Shown here in pieces: positions 1 through 12,700 of a DNA stretch of 64,000 nt. Each line of letters begins with the position of its first letter. Position 1 is the first letter of the stretch. The stretch covers positions 1 through 64,000 of the forward strand of contig MU266401.1 of assembly GCA_021014945.1 (NCBI GenBank), read 5' to 3'. Under the pieces are notes generated by a model. The model ran no database searches. It had not been told where the DNA came from and saw only the letters and a program-made list of their open reading frames with translations. The DNA comes from Leucogyrophana mollusca. Its lineage: Eukaryota; Basidiomycota; Agaricomycetes; Boletales. The translations under genes were made by a program, and so were the position numbers.

Positions 1-214
1 CTCCTGGCCGAGATTCTCGGCATCGACGTCGGCGCCCTCATTGGCGTCGACTGTATTGCCAGCTCGACTTGCGACCAGACCACTATTTGCTGCACCAACG
101 ACCAGCAGGTAAAAGTTTATTGCCATTTCTCTTGATCGACTAATTCTCAGGCTCGTCGTTTTGCAGACCCTCGGACTTGTCAACATCAACGTCCAGTGTG
201 TCAACTTGATCTAA
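1..214 (+). CDS. Class I hydrophobin, C-terminal part (5' end outside window)
   Basis: Small secreted amphipathic protein that coats hyphae and aerial structures. Only the last two exons are visible: 1-108, then an intron at 109-166 (gtaaaa...ttgcag), then 167-214 ending in TAA. The translated tail shows the second half of the hydrophobin cysteine pattern: Cys-x5-Cys, x5, Cys-Cys, then 15 residues and a final Cys followed by VNLI and the stop. This spacing and the Leu/Ile/Val-rich stretch before it (LLAEILGIDVGALIGVDC) fit class I hydrophobins of basidiomycetes. The signal peptide and first four cysteines lie off the left edge, so the start cannot be given. Identification is secure because the pattern is family-diagnostic. 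Confidence 0.9.
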
Positions 215-1242
215 GAGAGATAATAACTGTCGAAAGGGGTCCTTGGAAGCTCGTGATGTACTGGTTTTAGTTTGGGAAACTCCAGTTGTAGGAATATCGT
301 CGGTGGAGAAGTATGTATCGCGAAATATGAAATATCAATGTAACGTCTTTGGAGCCGTGAAGCTTGAAGAGGGATGACAGTGCCGAAAACCATCAACTTA
401 ATGTTTTGCTTTGCCTGGTATCACACTGGGAAAATCGAGCAGATAGTCAATGGTCATCACACCACGCCAGCCCTTGAGTATGGGAGAGGGGGGTCTCCAC
501 CCCCAGCACGTACGCCTGTATGGTGTAAACATGGATAGCCAGCGGCTGTTCGTTCCGCATATTTCCCGAGCCCCCCCCCCAAATGCGAGCATACAGTGCT
601 CCCAATCGTGGCAGTAGCTACCATAATCAGCCATAGCACAACGGTAGTCATTGGATTAGCGCGGTCGATCGCTGCCTCCGCCGTCCGTCCAGAGCACGTC
701 AAGTTGCTATCGGTTGGCAACAGATCAAACAGTACGCACGAGGACACCGTCATTGGCACCAAAGTTGAGCGACATGTGTATTTCCCTCGCCGCCGCAAGA
801 TGCTGTCTGTTACGTACGCTACGGGCAGCGTTGGAGGGATCGAGACACCCGAGACATCCTGACAAGTACGCTTGGCCCGTTGCAACTGGATAATCTGAGC
901 ATGGCACAGAGCATGGGCACTGCTGGCTCGCAACCGGTGAGGAGGACTTCTCAAGTCGAGTGGACCATTATACTTAGCCTTCAAGGTCCTGGCGGTTGTC
1001 ACCGTTGCTGACCCTCACCTGCTTTCCAGTTGTATCCCCACGCTCGGATCCCCTGGCCATTTGCAGATCTATAATTTTATACTGGGCTGCATCTGAATAC
1101 CGCCGATGTACGAAGGCGCGGGGACGGCCTTGGCACAAAGGGTGTAACTTTCCATGATGTTACGAGTGTAGATAGCCATAAACAAACGGCATGTGCGCGA
1201 GTGTGTCGGATTGAAGTGTGATAACTGCCATTCAGTGTTCGT
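215..1242. other. Intergenic region, no gene recognised
   Basis: About 1 kb between the hydrophobin stop and the IES6 stop. It should contain both 3' untranslated regions. Open frames on either strand are short, lack family motifs and show no convincing intron pattern. A C-homopolymer of about ten lies near 570-580. I see nothing else. Confidence 0.5.
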
Positions 1243-1960
1243 TTACCTGACAATTGGATTCACCCCCCTGGCAGCTAAGTAATCCTTGGCTGCGCTTGCG
1301 CTCTGGGAAAAGCCATCAGGTCGAGCACACTCGATTCATAGGCCAGCCTCACCAGTCCCTTAATCAACTCGTACACACTTTTGTCGTGGTATCGAAGTCC
1401 TGTCCTCGGATCGGTATATGGTGCCTGGATGTTTCTTGGGTCAGAGCAGAATAGATACGACGCGCAACACCTGCCTCTAGACCTGTGATATCACAATAAT
1501 GTCTCTGAGGCAGAAGAGAAGGCGGAGCTTCTATCGATGAATCTGAAAACAACCCATTCCCTCAGTGGCGGCGGTAGATGAAGACGGTGCGCAGTTTACA
1601 TGTTGGTATGTCCTCCACTTCTGCTTCTCTTTGGCGGACTTCGCCATCGACATCCATTGTCTGCTCCAGTTCCTCTTTCTCCTGGCGTTTCCTCTCCCTC
1701 TCCAACCGTTCCCTCTCACGTTCTTGGCTCAGTACAGTCTTCAAATTCTTCGTTCGGCGATTCACGTTCTTCGTATAGTCTGGATTCTTGAACGGGCGAG
1801 GGCTGTGAAGAAAAGATAGCTGTTCGGCGAGTGTCTGTAATACATTGAACGACCAAGGTAAGCCATGAAGCATCCGAGACCCAGGTGGAAGAGGCGTACG
1901 GGAGTATGTGTGGTTGATCCATCATTTGGAGCCTTTCTCTTACTGCTGCCCTTCGGAGCC
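1243..1960 (-). CDS. IES6: INO80 complex subunit Ies6 (INO80C), YL1 C-terminal domain; 5' exon unresolved
   Basis: Nuclear subunit of the INO80 nucleosome remodeller. Exons on the minus strand: 1960(or higher)-1900, 1834-1600, 1542-1475, 1424-1353, 1302-1243. All join in frame. The product contains LHSPRPFKNPDY followed by an Arg/Glu/Lys-rich helix, then SSIEAPPSLLPQRHYCDITG, PYTDPRTGLRYHDKSVYEL and a C-terminus AAKDYLAARGVNPIVR. This is the YL1-C signature of Ies6 and human INO80C. The intron at 1425-1474 appears to be GC-AG (GAG|gcaggt...ccag|GCA), giving the conserved LEAPYTDP; a GT alternative three codons later would insert residues. The start codon was not found: the first visible exon (APKGSSKRKAP...) has an acceptor at 1961-1966, so a short upstream exon probably lies between 1967 and 2369. 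Confidence 0.88.
1425..1474 (-). other. Candidate GC-AG intron in IES6
   Basis: 50-nt intron beginning GCAGGT after GAG and ending in CCAG before GCA CCA TAT. It contains a plausible branch site (ctctgac) upstream of the acceptor. Only the GC donor restores the family-conserved Leu-Glu-Ala-Pro-Tyr-Thr-Asp-Pro. A GT donor six bases downstream would keep frame but add two residues. Confidence 0.6.
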
Positions 1961-2369
1961 CTGTCGCAGAATAAACCAACAGTATGACGCAGGTCGATAA
2001 GGGTTGTAGGTGGTGTAAGTATAAGAAAATCTGGTTCTTACATGCTGGATTCCTGGCAGTGGCTTCAAGTTATGATGGCGCCGTTCCGAGTCAAGGAACC
2101 GCCAACAAGTGACATCGAACTCATTTGACAAGCCGGCGGCTAGTCCTCGCAACAATAAGACAAGCAAACAATAGGTCATGCATCATGCCTTCAATTCTCG
2201 GAATCGGAGGCGCCGAGTTTATCGAAGAGCTATGTACTACCTGAGCAAGGGTTTTAAGTACCAGTTGAGTGATATACAGCGACCATGACCAAGCAATGTG
2301 CAACAATAAAGCACCTCCTGATATACAACTAGATCTACAACAAATCGCGAGCAACAGGATATAAGTAGA
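1961..2369. other. Intergenic: ERG12 3' end and IES6 5' region
   Basis: About 400 bases between two same-strand genes. It should hold the ERG12 terminator, the IES6 promoter and probably a short first IES6 exon. A donor-like gtaaga on the minus strand near 2035-2040 and an acceptor at 1961-1966 could bound its first intron. No separate gene is convincing. Confidence 0.45.
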
Positions 2370-4092
2370 TTACACATACAACCATCGCCCAAGCGAATCT
2401 GCCCATGTTGGCAAATCGGAGATGGTCTGTTGGGCAAAGGGGTCGTGCAAGAGGGCTGGAGTATTATCATCCGAGTGACTGGTAAGTGCCTGCTCGTCGC
2501 CGGGAGTTTCTGGGGGAGTAGCTGGTGCAGTGGGCGGTTGAACGCCTGTTTGAGGCTGGTTATACGGAGAAAGGATACCCAATCCACTTCCTCCGACAGA
2601 AGTCAAGTAGGGATCAAAGTTTTCAGCCGACAGAGCAGTGACGAGGTCGCGAAGTGTCGATTCAGAAATTTCTGTGTCACGATTTAGGAGTGTACGCGAG
2701 CATAATAAAACGCCAGGACGAACGGTCAGGTACCAAAGTCACAGCGCAACCTCCGCCGCCTGCTCCAGTAAGCTTTGTGCTTAGGTTGTAAGGGCTAGAT
2801 GCCGTCGTGGATCGGATAGCTTCCAAGGACGCGTGAGAAACCCCAAGGGCGACCAAGTGGGCGTGATTCTCGTCGATAAGGGCCTGCATCGTGTGGATCA
2901 CGGTCACCTTACCGGATATCGTACAAGTTTAGCGAACTCACCGATAATGCCTTGAGCAATGCATCTCGTGGAAGTTCAGGATCAGCCAATGCTCGCCGAG
3001 CCTCGTCGCTAATGCTCTGGATTGCATTCAACAGCCCGTTCACCACTTCCGGCTCCTGCTCTTTCTTGACCCCAACTGCCGCGACAAGAGATTTGGTGTC
3101 CCTCGGGACTCTTGTGTTGGTCAACAGGAACCGAAGAGACTTGAACCTACGTATGATGGGAAGATCAGCCAGGTAAATCCACGCGGCATCGCAAATACAG
3201 ACCCCTGAATAGGATCCATTCCGCTCTTCTTGCCGAAGCCTGCCTTCGTATAAGCCAGCGCACCACCAAATACAGCCACAGCGTTATCAACACCACTCGG
3301 ATTTCCATGCAAGATCTTTTCCGAAACGAAGGCCCATTGATTGACCTCCTCGGCAGTTTGAGGGGTAAGTGCGCGACGGCCTTGGTGCGAAACATGTATG
3401 TGACCGGGATCACCGGATTGCCCCTCGCGATTGGGGGCAGGCTGTGGCGGAGCTGATATGCGCTGATAGAGGAGCAGCAGCGCAGTCGCAACACAGACAG
3501 AGAAGGAAGCAGAAGAGCCAAGCCCTGCACCAATGGGTAATGTAGAGCGCGTGGTAAAGTTGAAGGAGGGCCTAGCGGTAGCACTGTCAATGGGGCCTAG
3601 AATACATAGCAGTGACAAATGGCGGCGTACCTGCGTCCGTCATGAGCAAGTATCATGTACATGTACAGGAACGCGATAGAAGCTTGCTTTGCCTTAGGAT
3701 GAGATAGTATCGATGGCGGTAACGCCCGTGTGGTGATAGCGTCTACGAGCCGGCCATCCAGACTCTCTGGGTGTAAACTACCTACAGGCACCGGGGTGAC
3801 GGCGTCCCAAGGCAGATCGTCCAAAATCCATTCGTGTTTGAGGTTTTCGATATCGACGAAGTGGACCGAGAGCTTGCCATCGTGTCGAGGAGTGGTGAGC
3901 CCATAGCACCGAAGATCGACAGAAGCAGCTATGGCAGTCTACCAATGTTCCATTGGGTTTAAACACCGATTTAGAAGTTTGATCAGAGGAAAAACCTACG
4001 ACGCCATGGACTACCGCATGCTCTCCGAAAAGAATGACTTTCCCCGGAGCGCTCACGAACCACTCTCGATCCTCCTTGCAACGCTCGGTCAT
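2370..4092 (-). CDS. ERG12: Mevalonate kinase (GHMP kinase family)
   Basis: Phosphorylates mevalonate with ATP to 5-phosphomevalonate, in the cytosolic/peroxisomal isoprenoid and sterol pathway. The three GHMP motifs are visible: VSAPGKVILFGEHAVVHGV at the N-terminus, LPIGAGLGSSASFSVC in the middle (ATP loop, about 3480-3550) and STKLTGAGGGGCAVTLVPD near 2750. The gene is spliced; the first intron follows HAVVHGV and the next exon opens with TAIAASVDLRCYGL. The C-terminus extends past the kinase core in a Pro/Thr-rich tail and stops at 2370. I placed the start at Met 4092 (MTERCKEDREWF), 11 residues before VSAPGK, as in other mevalonate kinases. This frame is open upstream without a stop straight into the cystathionine lyase, so the true start, or a fusion, is uncertain. 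Confidence 0.92.
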
Positions 4093-5735
4093 GTATCCAA
4101 GGCCAGCAGCATCGTTGAAAGCGAGTTTCTCAACCGCGCGACTGATGGCATGACCCTCGCGAGGAAGTGTAGCGCGAACGTAACGCTGATGCTCATCGGC
4201 TCCAGCTGTAAGAGTAATGGCTCCTGCCTCGAGAAGAGCACGCTCTAGATCGTCCAGAAGGTCCACGGGGTCTTCGATGCCGACACAAAGGCGAATGAGA
4301 TCCTCGGGCAATCCACGCGCAGCGCGAGTCGCCGCGTCAATGGAAGCATGGCTGGATAACCATCAGACGCGAGGATCACACAGAGACACGAGATACGCAC
4401 GACATCACACAAGGCATGCTAATGAGCGAGTTGACACAGCCAAAGCTGACACTGATACCCCACAACCTCGTGGCACCGACGATGCGCTCACTCATCGCCT
4501 TGTCGCCGGTAGTGAAGCTGAGTACGGCGCCAGGGCCATCAGCGATCCGCTCGTGTACATCCCGATCAGGGTGGTTTGGGAGGCCGGGATAGTGGACTTT
4601 GAAGCCAAGATGGTCCAGCATGGTCGCTACGCGCATCGCGGTGGACTGCTGGCGGTCCATGCGGATGGCGAGGGTTTTGATTCCTCGAAGGAGGAGGAAA
4701 CAGTCAAACGGTGTTAAGGCATTGCCCGTTGCGTTGATGACGAATCCCATTTGCTGCCCGACGATGTACAATCAGTGACGCGTCGCACCGAGGAGCCATG
4801 CCACAAACCTTCGCAATGTCTTCTCTGTTGCAGGTGATCACACCCGCCATCAAGTCGTGATGGCCGCTAAGGTACTTCGTCGCGCTATCATAAACGATAT
4901 CCGCACCGTGCTCGAGCGGACGCTGAAGGTAAGGGCTCATCATGGTATTATCTACAACGACGATGGCATCCGGAGCGCGTTCTTTTACGCTTGCAGAGAT
5001 GGTCGCGATGTCCACGACCTTGAGCAGAGGATTTGTAGGGCTCTCAAGGAGCACCATTGCAGTTTTGCCTGGTTTGATGAATTCGATGAGGCTGGAAGGC
5101 TTCGTAGTATCGACGTGGTGGACTGTGACGCCACCATGGGTCTTCAAGTAACCAAGCAGACGGTTTGTACCGCCGTAGAGGTCGTCACCAGCAATGACTT
5201 CGTCTCCGGGTTTTAACATCCGAAGGATCGTATCGAGGGCAGCCATTCCTGATGAGACGGCGAAGGCATGTTCGGCAGACGATATTTTGGCAATGTGGTG
5301 TTCTGCGGAATTGGTAAGTAGGTGAAGACGCGTTGTGGCTGTGGACATGCGGAAATAATCCGGGCATGCCCCCAATCCCCAGGGAGGACTTTGGCAACTC
5401 CAACTCATCTAGATCAAGAATCGCGGATGCCAACGACGGCCCTCCCACTGCTTATTTATCGGATGAAAGGTAGAGGCCTCACCTAAGTGACTCCGTGTGG
5501 GGTTACCGCTCCTAGAGTAGTCATACTCCCCACCGACACCTTTGAATGTCGAGGTTTGGTAGATGGGTACTGAGCTGGATCCATACTGGTCCTTCTGGGA
5601 AGGATTTTCAACCGTAGCGCACAATGTCGAGAAGCGATACGGTTGCCTTGGTCTAAAAGGTGACTCGGGCTCTGGGGTGGGCAGATCGTGACCCCCAATG
5701 ATCGTTTGAATCTTCGGATCATTCAGCGGAGCCAT
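4093..5735 (-). CDS. Cystathionine beta/gamma-lyase-type PLP enzyme, no stop before ERG12
   Basis: Cys/Met-metabolism PLP enzyme cleaving a C-S bond of cystathionine, probably the beta-lyase giving homocysteine (STR3/MetC type). It starts at Met 5735 (MAPLNDPKIQ). Conserved blocks are SSVPIYQTSTFKG, YDYSRSGNPTRSHLEHHIAK (formed by joining across a 180-nt intron, 5303-5482), SAEHAFAVSSGMAALDTILR, DDLYGGTNRLL, and the PLP-lysine block YDSATKYLSGHHDLMAGV. Later introns near 4764-4818 and 4345-4392 join cleanly to NATGNALTPFDCFLLLRGIK and LPEDLIRLCVGIEDPVDLL. After this usual family end comes a plausible tail (RYVRATLPREGHAISRAVEKL). Then, oddly, no stop: the frame runs on into mevalonate kinase. 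Beta- versus gamma-lyase cannot be decided by eye. Confidence 0.88.
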
Positions 5736-6060
5736 GGTAGCTGACGAAAAGTAAAGAAAACTGCGACAGAGATGGGAAACGTTCAGAGAACGATGGGGAC
5801 GTGAAAAGCTGTTGCCTTCACTGCCGCAATGTCTCAATTACACACAGACATGAGACGATATTGTCTGTTGAATATTGGCTACAAATCCTCATCAATCGTC
5901 GTGTTTTTACACCAGTATCTATCCAAAACAGGCTATTACAGTATGTATACACCCCAGTTTTACACCATAATGGACTTTTACGTCACAAAATTCTTCTTTA
6001 TGGCGTGCTTGTTAGTCTTTCAGCTCTTGCTCCATAACCATCGGCCGAAATTATAGAGAA
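5736..6060. promoter_or_regulatory. Divergent intergenic region (lyase / VPS71)
   Basis: 325 bases between the start codons of the minus-strand lyase and the plus-strand VPS71. It must contain both promoters. It is AT-rich around 5860-6010. I see no motif I would name with confidence. Confidence 0.5.
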
Positions 6061-6744
6061 ATGCCTCCCAAGAAAGCGAGGGAGCAAGGTGAGCAGTGTG
6101 TTATGTCCCGGCCTCAGGCAACTGAATCCCTGTGGAGCTGCTAGGCAGGTCAATTCGGCGAAGCAAGCGCTTGCGCCAGAGGTAATCGCCAAACGAACAA
6201 AGAGACATCTTGACGAGCTTGAAGTACGTTCAGAGACCCGAAATGTGTTAGATCATAATGCTAAGCGCACTCCTCGCGACAGCGTTCAAATTACGCAGAA
6301 CCATCCATATCGCTCCTAGGCGAAGAAGAAGAAGATGGCGCTGGAGGCAAGTATGCCAAGGGACGCGCCCGTCAGACCATATCAGACAAGCGTCACTTCG
6401 GAGACGCCTCTGGTAAGAAGAAAAAGACGTCCATGAATGTGCGAACTGCGTTACTTTATCGCAAGAATCTCGCGACTCTAATCGAGGAGGCGGCGAGTTT
6501 GATCTCTTCATGGCGTTTCGAGAGAGTACTAAGTCGATTCGGCTAGGGCATCGCACATCTCCCTCCTAACGTCCCTACTTACCTGACAGCGGCTGCTCCT
6601 CCCCCTCAAATCCCTCCCCGACTACTCTGCTCTGTGTGCGGTTACAGGGGATTATATAGGTGCAGAAAGTGCGCCATGCCGTACTGTGATCTCAATTGTG
6701 AAGGGGTACACAACGAAACCAGGTGCGAGAGGCGTGTGATTTGA
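6061..6744 (+). CDS. VPS71: SWR1 complex subunit Vps71 (ZNHIT1), HIT-type zinc finger
   Basis: Subunit of the SWR1 remodeller that exchanges H2A.Z into nucleosomes. Exons 6061-6088, 6138-6223, 6283-6492 and 6547-6744 give a 173-residue protein. It begins MPPKKAREQ, then a basic helix (SAKQALAPEVIAKRTKRHLD), an acidic/Lys linker (GKKKKTSMNVRTALLYRKN), GIAHLPPNVPTYLTAAAPP, and a C-terminal HIT zinc finger: CSVCG, YRCRKC, YCDLNC, HNETRC. Length and order match human ZNHIT1. The third intron, 6493-6546, has a GC donor (GCG|GCGAGT) and a perfect branch site tactaag. No GT donor keeps the frame there. It lies about 4 kb from IES6, a subunit of the related INO80 complex; I read nothing into that beyond proximity. 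Confidence 0.93.
6493..6546 (+). other. GC-AG intron in VPS71
   Basis: 54-nt intron with donor GCGAGT, branch site tactaag and acceptor ctag. Removing it joins ATC GAG GAG GCG to GGC ATC GCA and restores the conserved IEEAGIAHLPP segment. The only nearby GT (6497-6498) gives the wrong phase, and reading through meets a stop at the ctag. Confidence 0.78.
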
Positions 6745-7367
6745 CGAATGTAACTCCAAGGTTTCAAAAGTAGGTTTGTGCTCCCACTGCTCCGAGTTGA
6801 TAGATGGATGATTGTCTCTTTCATGTCAAAGCGGGTCGCAACGTGCACACACTCAGCGAACCGCGGGAAGGCGATATGTCGGTCCACACCAACCGCGACT
6901 TGAGGAGTGATCGTCTAAATCAGTACTGGACTGAAACATGCAATCACACGCTATCCTCTCGACTGTGATTACCATGCTCAAACCGCGCGGCGCAGTGGGC
7001 TACGATCAAACACCCCTAGGGGGACAGGGAGGGCTGTGCCAGGTACAGAACTCACTGATATAGACTGTATCTAAGGTAGATATGGTTGTAGATTAGATGG
7101 ATGGAGAATAGAGGTCATTGCACATCGTCGTTACAGAGGGAAACCGCGGGTGACAGTGAGCAGTTCCATGTCGGCCGATTAGCCGGGCAAGGAAAAGCAG
7201 TGCATGATGGTGATCGTGAATCTGACTCCACACGCCAGCCAGTGGTAAATTTGTATCAGCCAGGGCTAACTTTTCCCCCTTCCATTTTTTAACAACATTC
7301 CTTGACTCGGTTTGACTCGATCTGTTACATTTTCTATCCTTTATAACACTCTTGTCCTCCCACCAAA
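6745..7367. other. Intergenic: VPS71 3' region and homocitrate synthase promoter
   Basis: About 620 bases between two plus-strand genes. No coding pattern was recognised. A pyrimidine-rich stretch (about 7265-7360) just before the homocitrate synthase ATG is typical of a fungal core promoter or 5' UTR. Confidence 0.5.
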
Positions 7368-9269
<1,902 letters not shown>

Positions 9270-9761
9270 ACTGCCATTCGAGCCACCAGGCCGCCTGTCT
9301 AGTACAAGGGCAGAAAGTAAAAATCGACCAGCCGGTCGCATATGTAGGATTTTATTTCACATCTAGCAGGATCTTGTAGCCCATGTTGTACAATTATTAT
9401 TGCCACCATACATCACCTCGGAGCACATCATCCTTTGTCACCTGGCGCTGGCAGCGTCCTTGGCCCGGTCTCCTGTCTGATGACGTCGGTATCAGGTTGT
9501 CTGAAGTTAACATTTAAAAGTTTATATATCCTCTAAAACAATGCCAAGTAAGAGTGTATCAAGAGGAGCCCAATGAATGATATCGATGCACGCAGCGCGG
9601 AAGACATTCTGCAATGTGATATACACAGATAAACCAGAGAAGAGAGTCCCGAAGTTGTAGAGGGAATGAGATACAGTGTAGGAATGTCATGACAGGGGTA
9701 AGTGTGAAATTAGTGGGCAGGCAGGTAGGGTAAAGTGAGTTGACTATCCCGCCAGGGTGTC
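9270..9761. other. Convergent 3' intergenic region
   Basis: About 490 bases between the stop codons of homocitrate synthase and the histidine kinase. It should hold two 3' UTRs and polyadenylation signals. AT-rich around 9500-9545. No gene seen. Confidence 0.5.
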
Positions 9762-12700
9762 TTACGATAAGCCGAGTTTATGGAACATTTCATCCAAGGT
9801 TTTGAACGCAACAGGTTTGACAAGGCTAGAGACACCCCGTTAGTCAAATGAGCCCAAGGCTGTTCTGATGCAGACATACTATCCGTCCATGCCAGCTTCG
9901 AACGCTTTTCGTTTATCTTCCAACGACGACATACCCGTCAAAGCGAGGATGCTAGAATGTCGCTGACCCCCGCTAGCTTTCTCTATCTGACGAATTTCGA
10001 CTGCAGCGCTGACACCTATAGGACCACAGTAGCCAACATCAGCGTTTGAAAACAAACATTCAACGTCTATGGACACGCACCATCCAGGACAGGCATGGAC
10101 AAATCCAATAAAACCACACTAAAAATCAGTCTGTCAAGGCTAAGTCACGAAAGATAACGTGGAAACTCGCTCGAAAGGGCCCTCAGTTTGGTAGATGTCA
10201 ACTCCTTGTCGTCCATCCGTGGCCTCCCGGTAGTGGTATCCCTGTAGAACCCGTCAGTTTGAGCCGAGGAATCAGTCTTCCATCATCACCTTTTTCAGAA
10301 GCCATTTTACACTTTGACGCATGAGTTAGCCTCCATCTATTCGTCAGGTGGGAAGAACGCACAGTAAGTTCCGGAGTATGCTATTATCTTCCACGACTAA
10401 AACTGTGCGTTGATGTCGATCCGACTCTGCAGCGCCAAGTGAAGCCTTCAGCAACGTTCCGCCGGACCCGACTGTTACTGTCGAGCTACTCATGCTCTGT
10501 TGCCCACTTGGGTGTTCATATTCCACTCCGTCCATGAATCCTTTCTCTGATCCTGGGGAAATAGAGCCGGTAAGAGCCGGGCTGGGAAGTGGCAAGTTAT
10601 TTGGTGAACGAGTGTATGCACTCCAGTCACTTGTGCTCCTGCGATGGAATCGACCGCTATTCGTGAAGTTGTCACGGTCTGTAATAATAGACGAGTGCAA
10701 TGAGATGCTGTCCTCCGAAGTCACATCGCTGGTGCTAAGGAAACTGGACGAGCGGTGTTGACGCCTTTGTTTTGCCCTCAGAAGCTGCTTCAAAGTCGAC
10801 CGCAATCGGTAAGGTCCACCGGGCTTGTGGACTATGCGGCAAAACCCGTTCAGGTTTTCATAAGCATTGCATATTCCCATAACCCTCGGACTACCCCTGG
10901 ACGACGATAGGATGATGAACGATCGGCGGATGTCCATTTTCTCGATGGCAGCTATCACAGGCGACGGGTCCTCGTTGAGGATGACGATATCTGCCATTTC
11001 AGCTCCATCCGCTCGGACTTTGAAACCCCACCACGATCCAAGATACGTGCACAGGACGTTGTGGAGTAATTGAACACCTTTGCTCTGGAGTTTGAAACCG
11101 AGTAGAGATATCTCCGGTGGCTGAGAGGGGTCTTCAAAGCCAGGTGGCTCCTGCAGGTGATTGGATCCGTCATTCAGCCTTTCCGCCTCGAAGATAACCT
11201 TGATCTCGGTGCCGATGTTTTCTTCGCTCAATACTTCTACCTTCCCACCCACACTAGGTGAGTGGATGATGCTGTTGACGATCGCAAGGCCGAGACCAGT
11301 CCCGGCTTGCAAAGGGTTTTCTTGAGAGAATGGCTGGAAGAGATAGTTCTGTTTGAACTCCGGTCAGTAGCCAAGGAAAGCGATTTCTTTGAGTCGGACT
11401 CGCCTTCAGGAAATTTTGGCTGATGCCCTGCGAATACGAAAGTAAGAACAGTGGGAAGGGGGCGAAAATAGAGTGTTGACCTTGCCAGTGTCACTAACAC
11501 AGAGCTCGATCTTGACGACGCTCCCAGCGTTGTCGTTTGGTTGGGACAACTGACGAAGTGATACGTGAACGTACCCGTCCTACAGAGGTCATCAACAACA
11601 GATCTCCCGGAAAGATAAAATAGACGGGTTCTGACGGTGGTAAACTTCAAACTATTCCCGAATAGATTCATCAGGACACGTCGTATGCCACCCTTGTCAC
11701 ATTTGAGAGTCCAGCCCTGTATCGTTCGGTAAGGTCATTGTAAATTAATGCGAGTGCGAACTCGACGTACCCCTTCGCGACGATCGATATCAACGACAAC
11801 TTCGACGTGCTGTGAGGACGCCGGAGCCGTTACGACACTGGAGGTCCGGTCATCAAGTGTCGGAGCGTAAACACTGCCTATTTCAGATTCGCGCATGGCC
11901 GATGTTCGAGCGCAGTGACCTATCCATGAACCATCTATGGCTTCTTCAACTAACTGCTCGAGATCAACCCTACAAAGAGTGCCAAATTTCCATATGTTCA
12001 ACACATCAGGCAACTAGCGACTTACTTGCTTCTTGAGATCACATTTTCCACTCCGCCGGATTTCATGTTGCCGCTGAGTTTGGTGAAATCAAGGACGTGG
12101 TTTACTGTTTCCACCAGTGATGTACCACAGGCCTGAACAGTGTGGAGGAAGGAAGCCTGGGTATGATTAAGCGACGTGTCGGAAAGCAGCTCAGCAGCGG
12201 CAAGAATCTAGAACATGGAATGTAAGCGCGAGTCTCTGATTCCAGCAACCAGACCAACCCCGTGTAATGGAGTGCGTAGTTCGTGCGATATGCTGAGATG
12301 TCGGATCAGAGGTGAAAGGTTCAAGGAAGGCGAAAACCCACTTTGAAATAAAGAGACTTTTGGCCTGGTCTGCCAACATCATTCGTCGCTTGAGGACAGC
12401 AGACAGGATGATGACACCTAACTCAGAGTAAGTAATCGTCGCATGGTATCTCACCAGAAACGCAGACCTATTGCCCGCAAATATGACAACTCGTGGCCTT
12501 CAAGCTAGAGGCTCAAATTCAGGACATAAAACTATGCACAGAGGGTAACACTTACAAAGCGCCGAGTGGTATCCGATGCGTTGTAGGCGCATATGAGGGC
12601 AAAGGGACGTTTATCAATGTTGAATACCGGAACCGCTGCATTAAATAAATTCAGCGCGTAATCGGCCCGATAGAAAAAGAAAACACACTCAACGCATACT

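Noticed and set aside
457..1002. Minus-strand 181-codon and plus-strand 88-codon frames in the first intergenic region
   Set aside because: They overlap each other, have no motif, and no splice sites extend them sensibly.
4217..4717. Plus-strand 166-codon frame
   Set aside because: Antisense to well-conserved lyase exons and spans a lyase intron.
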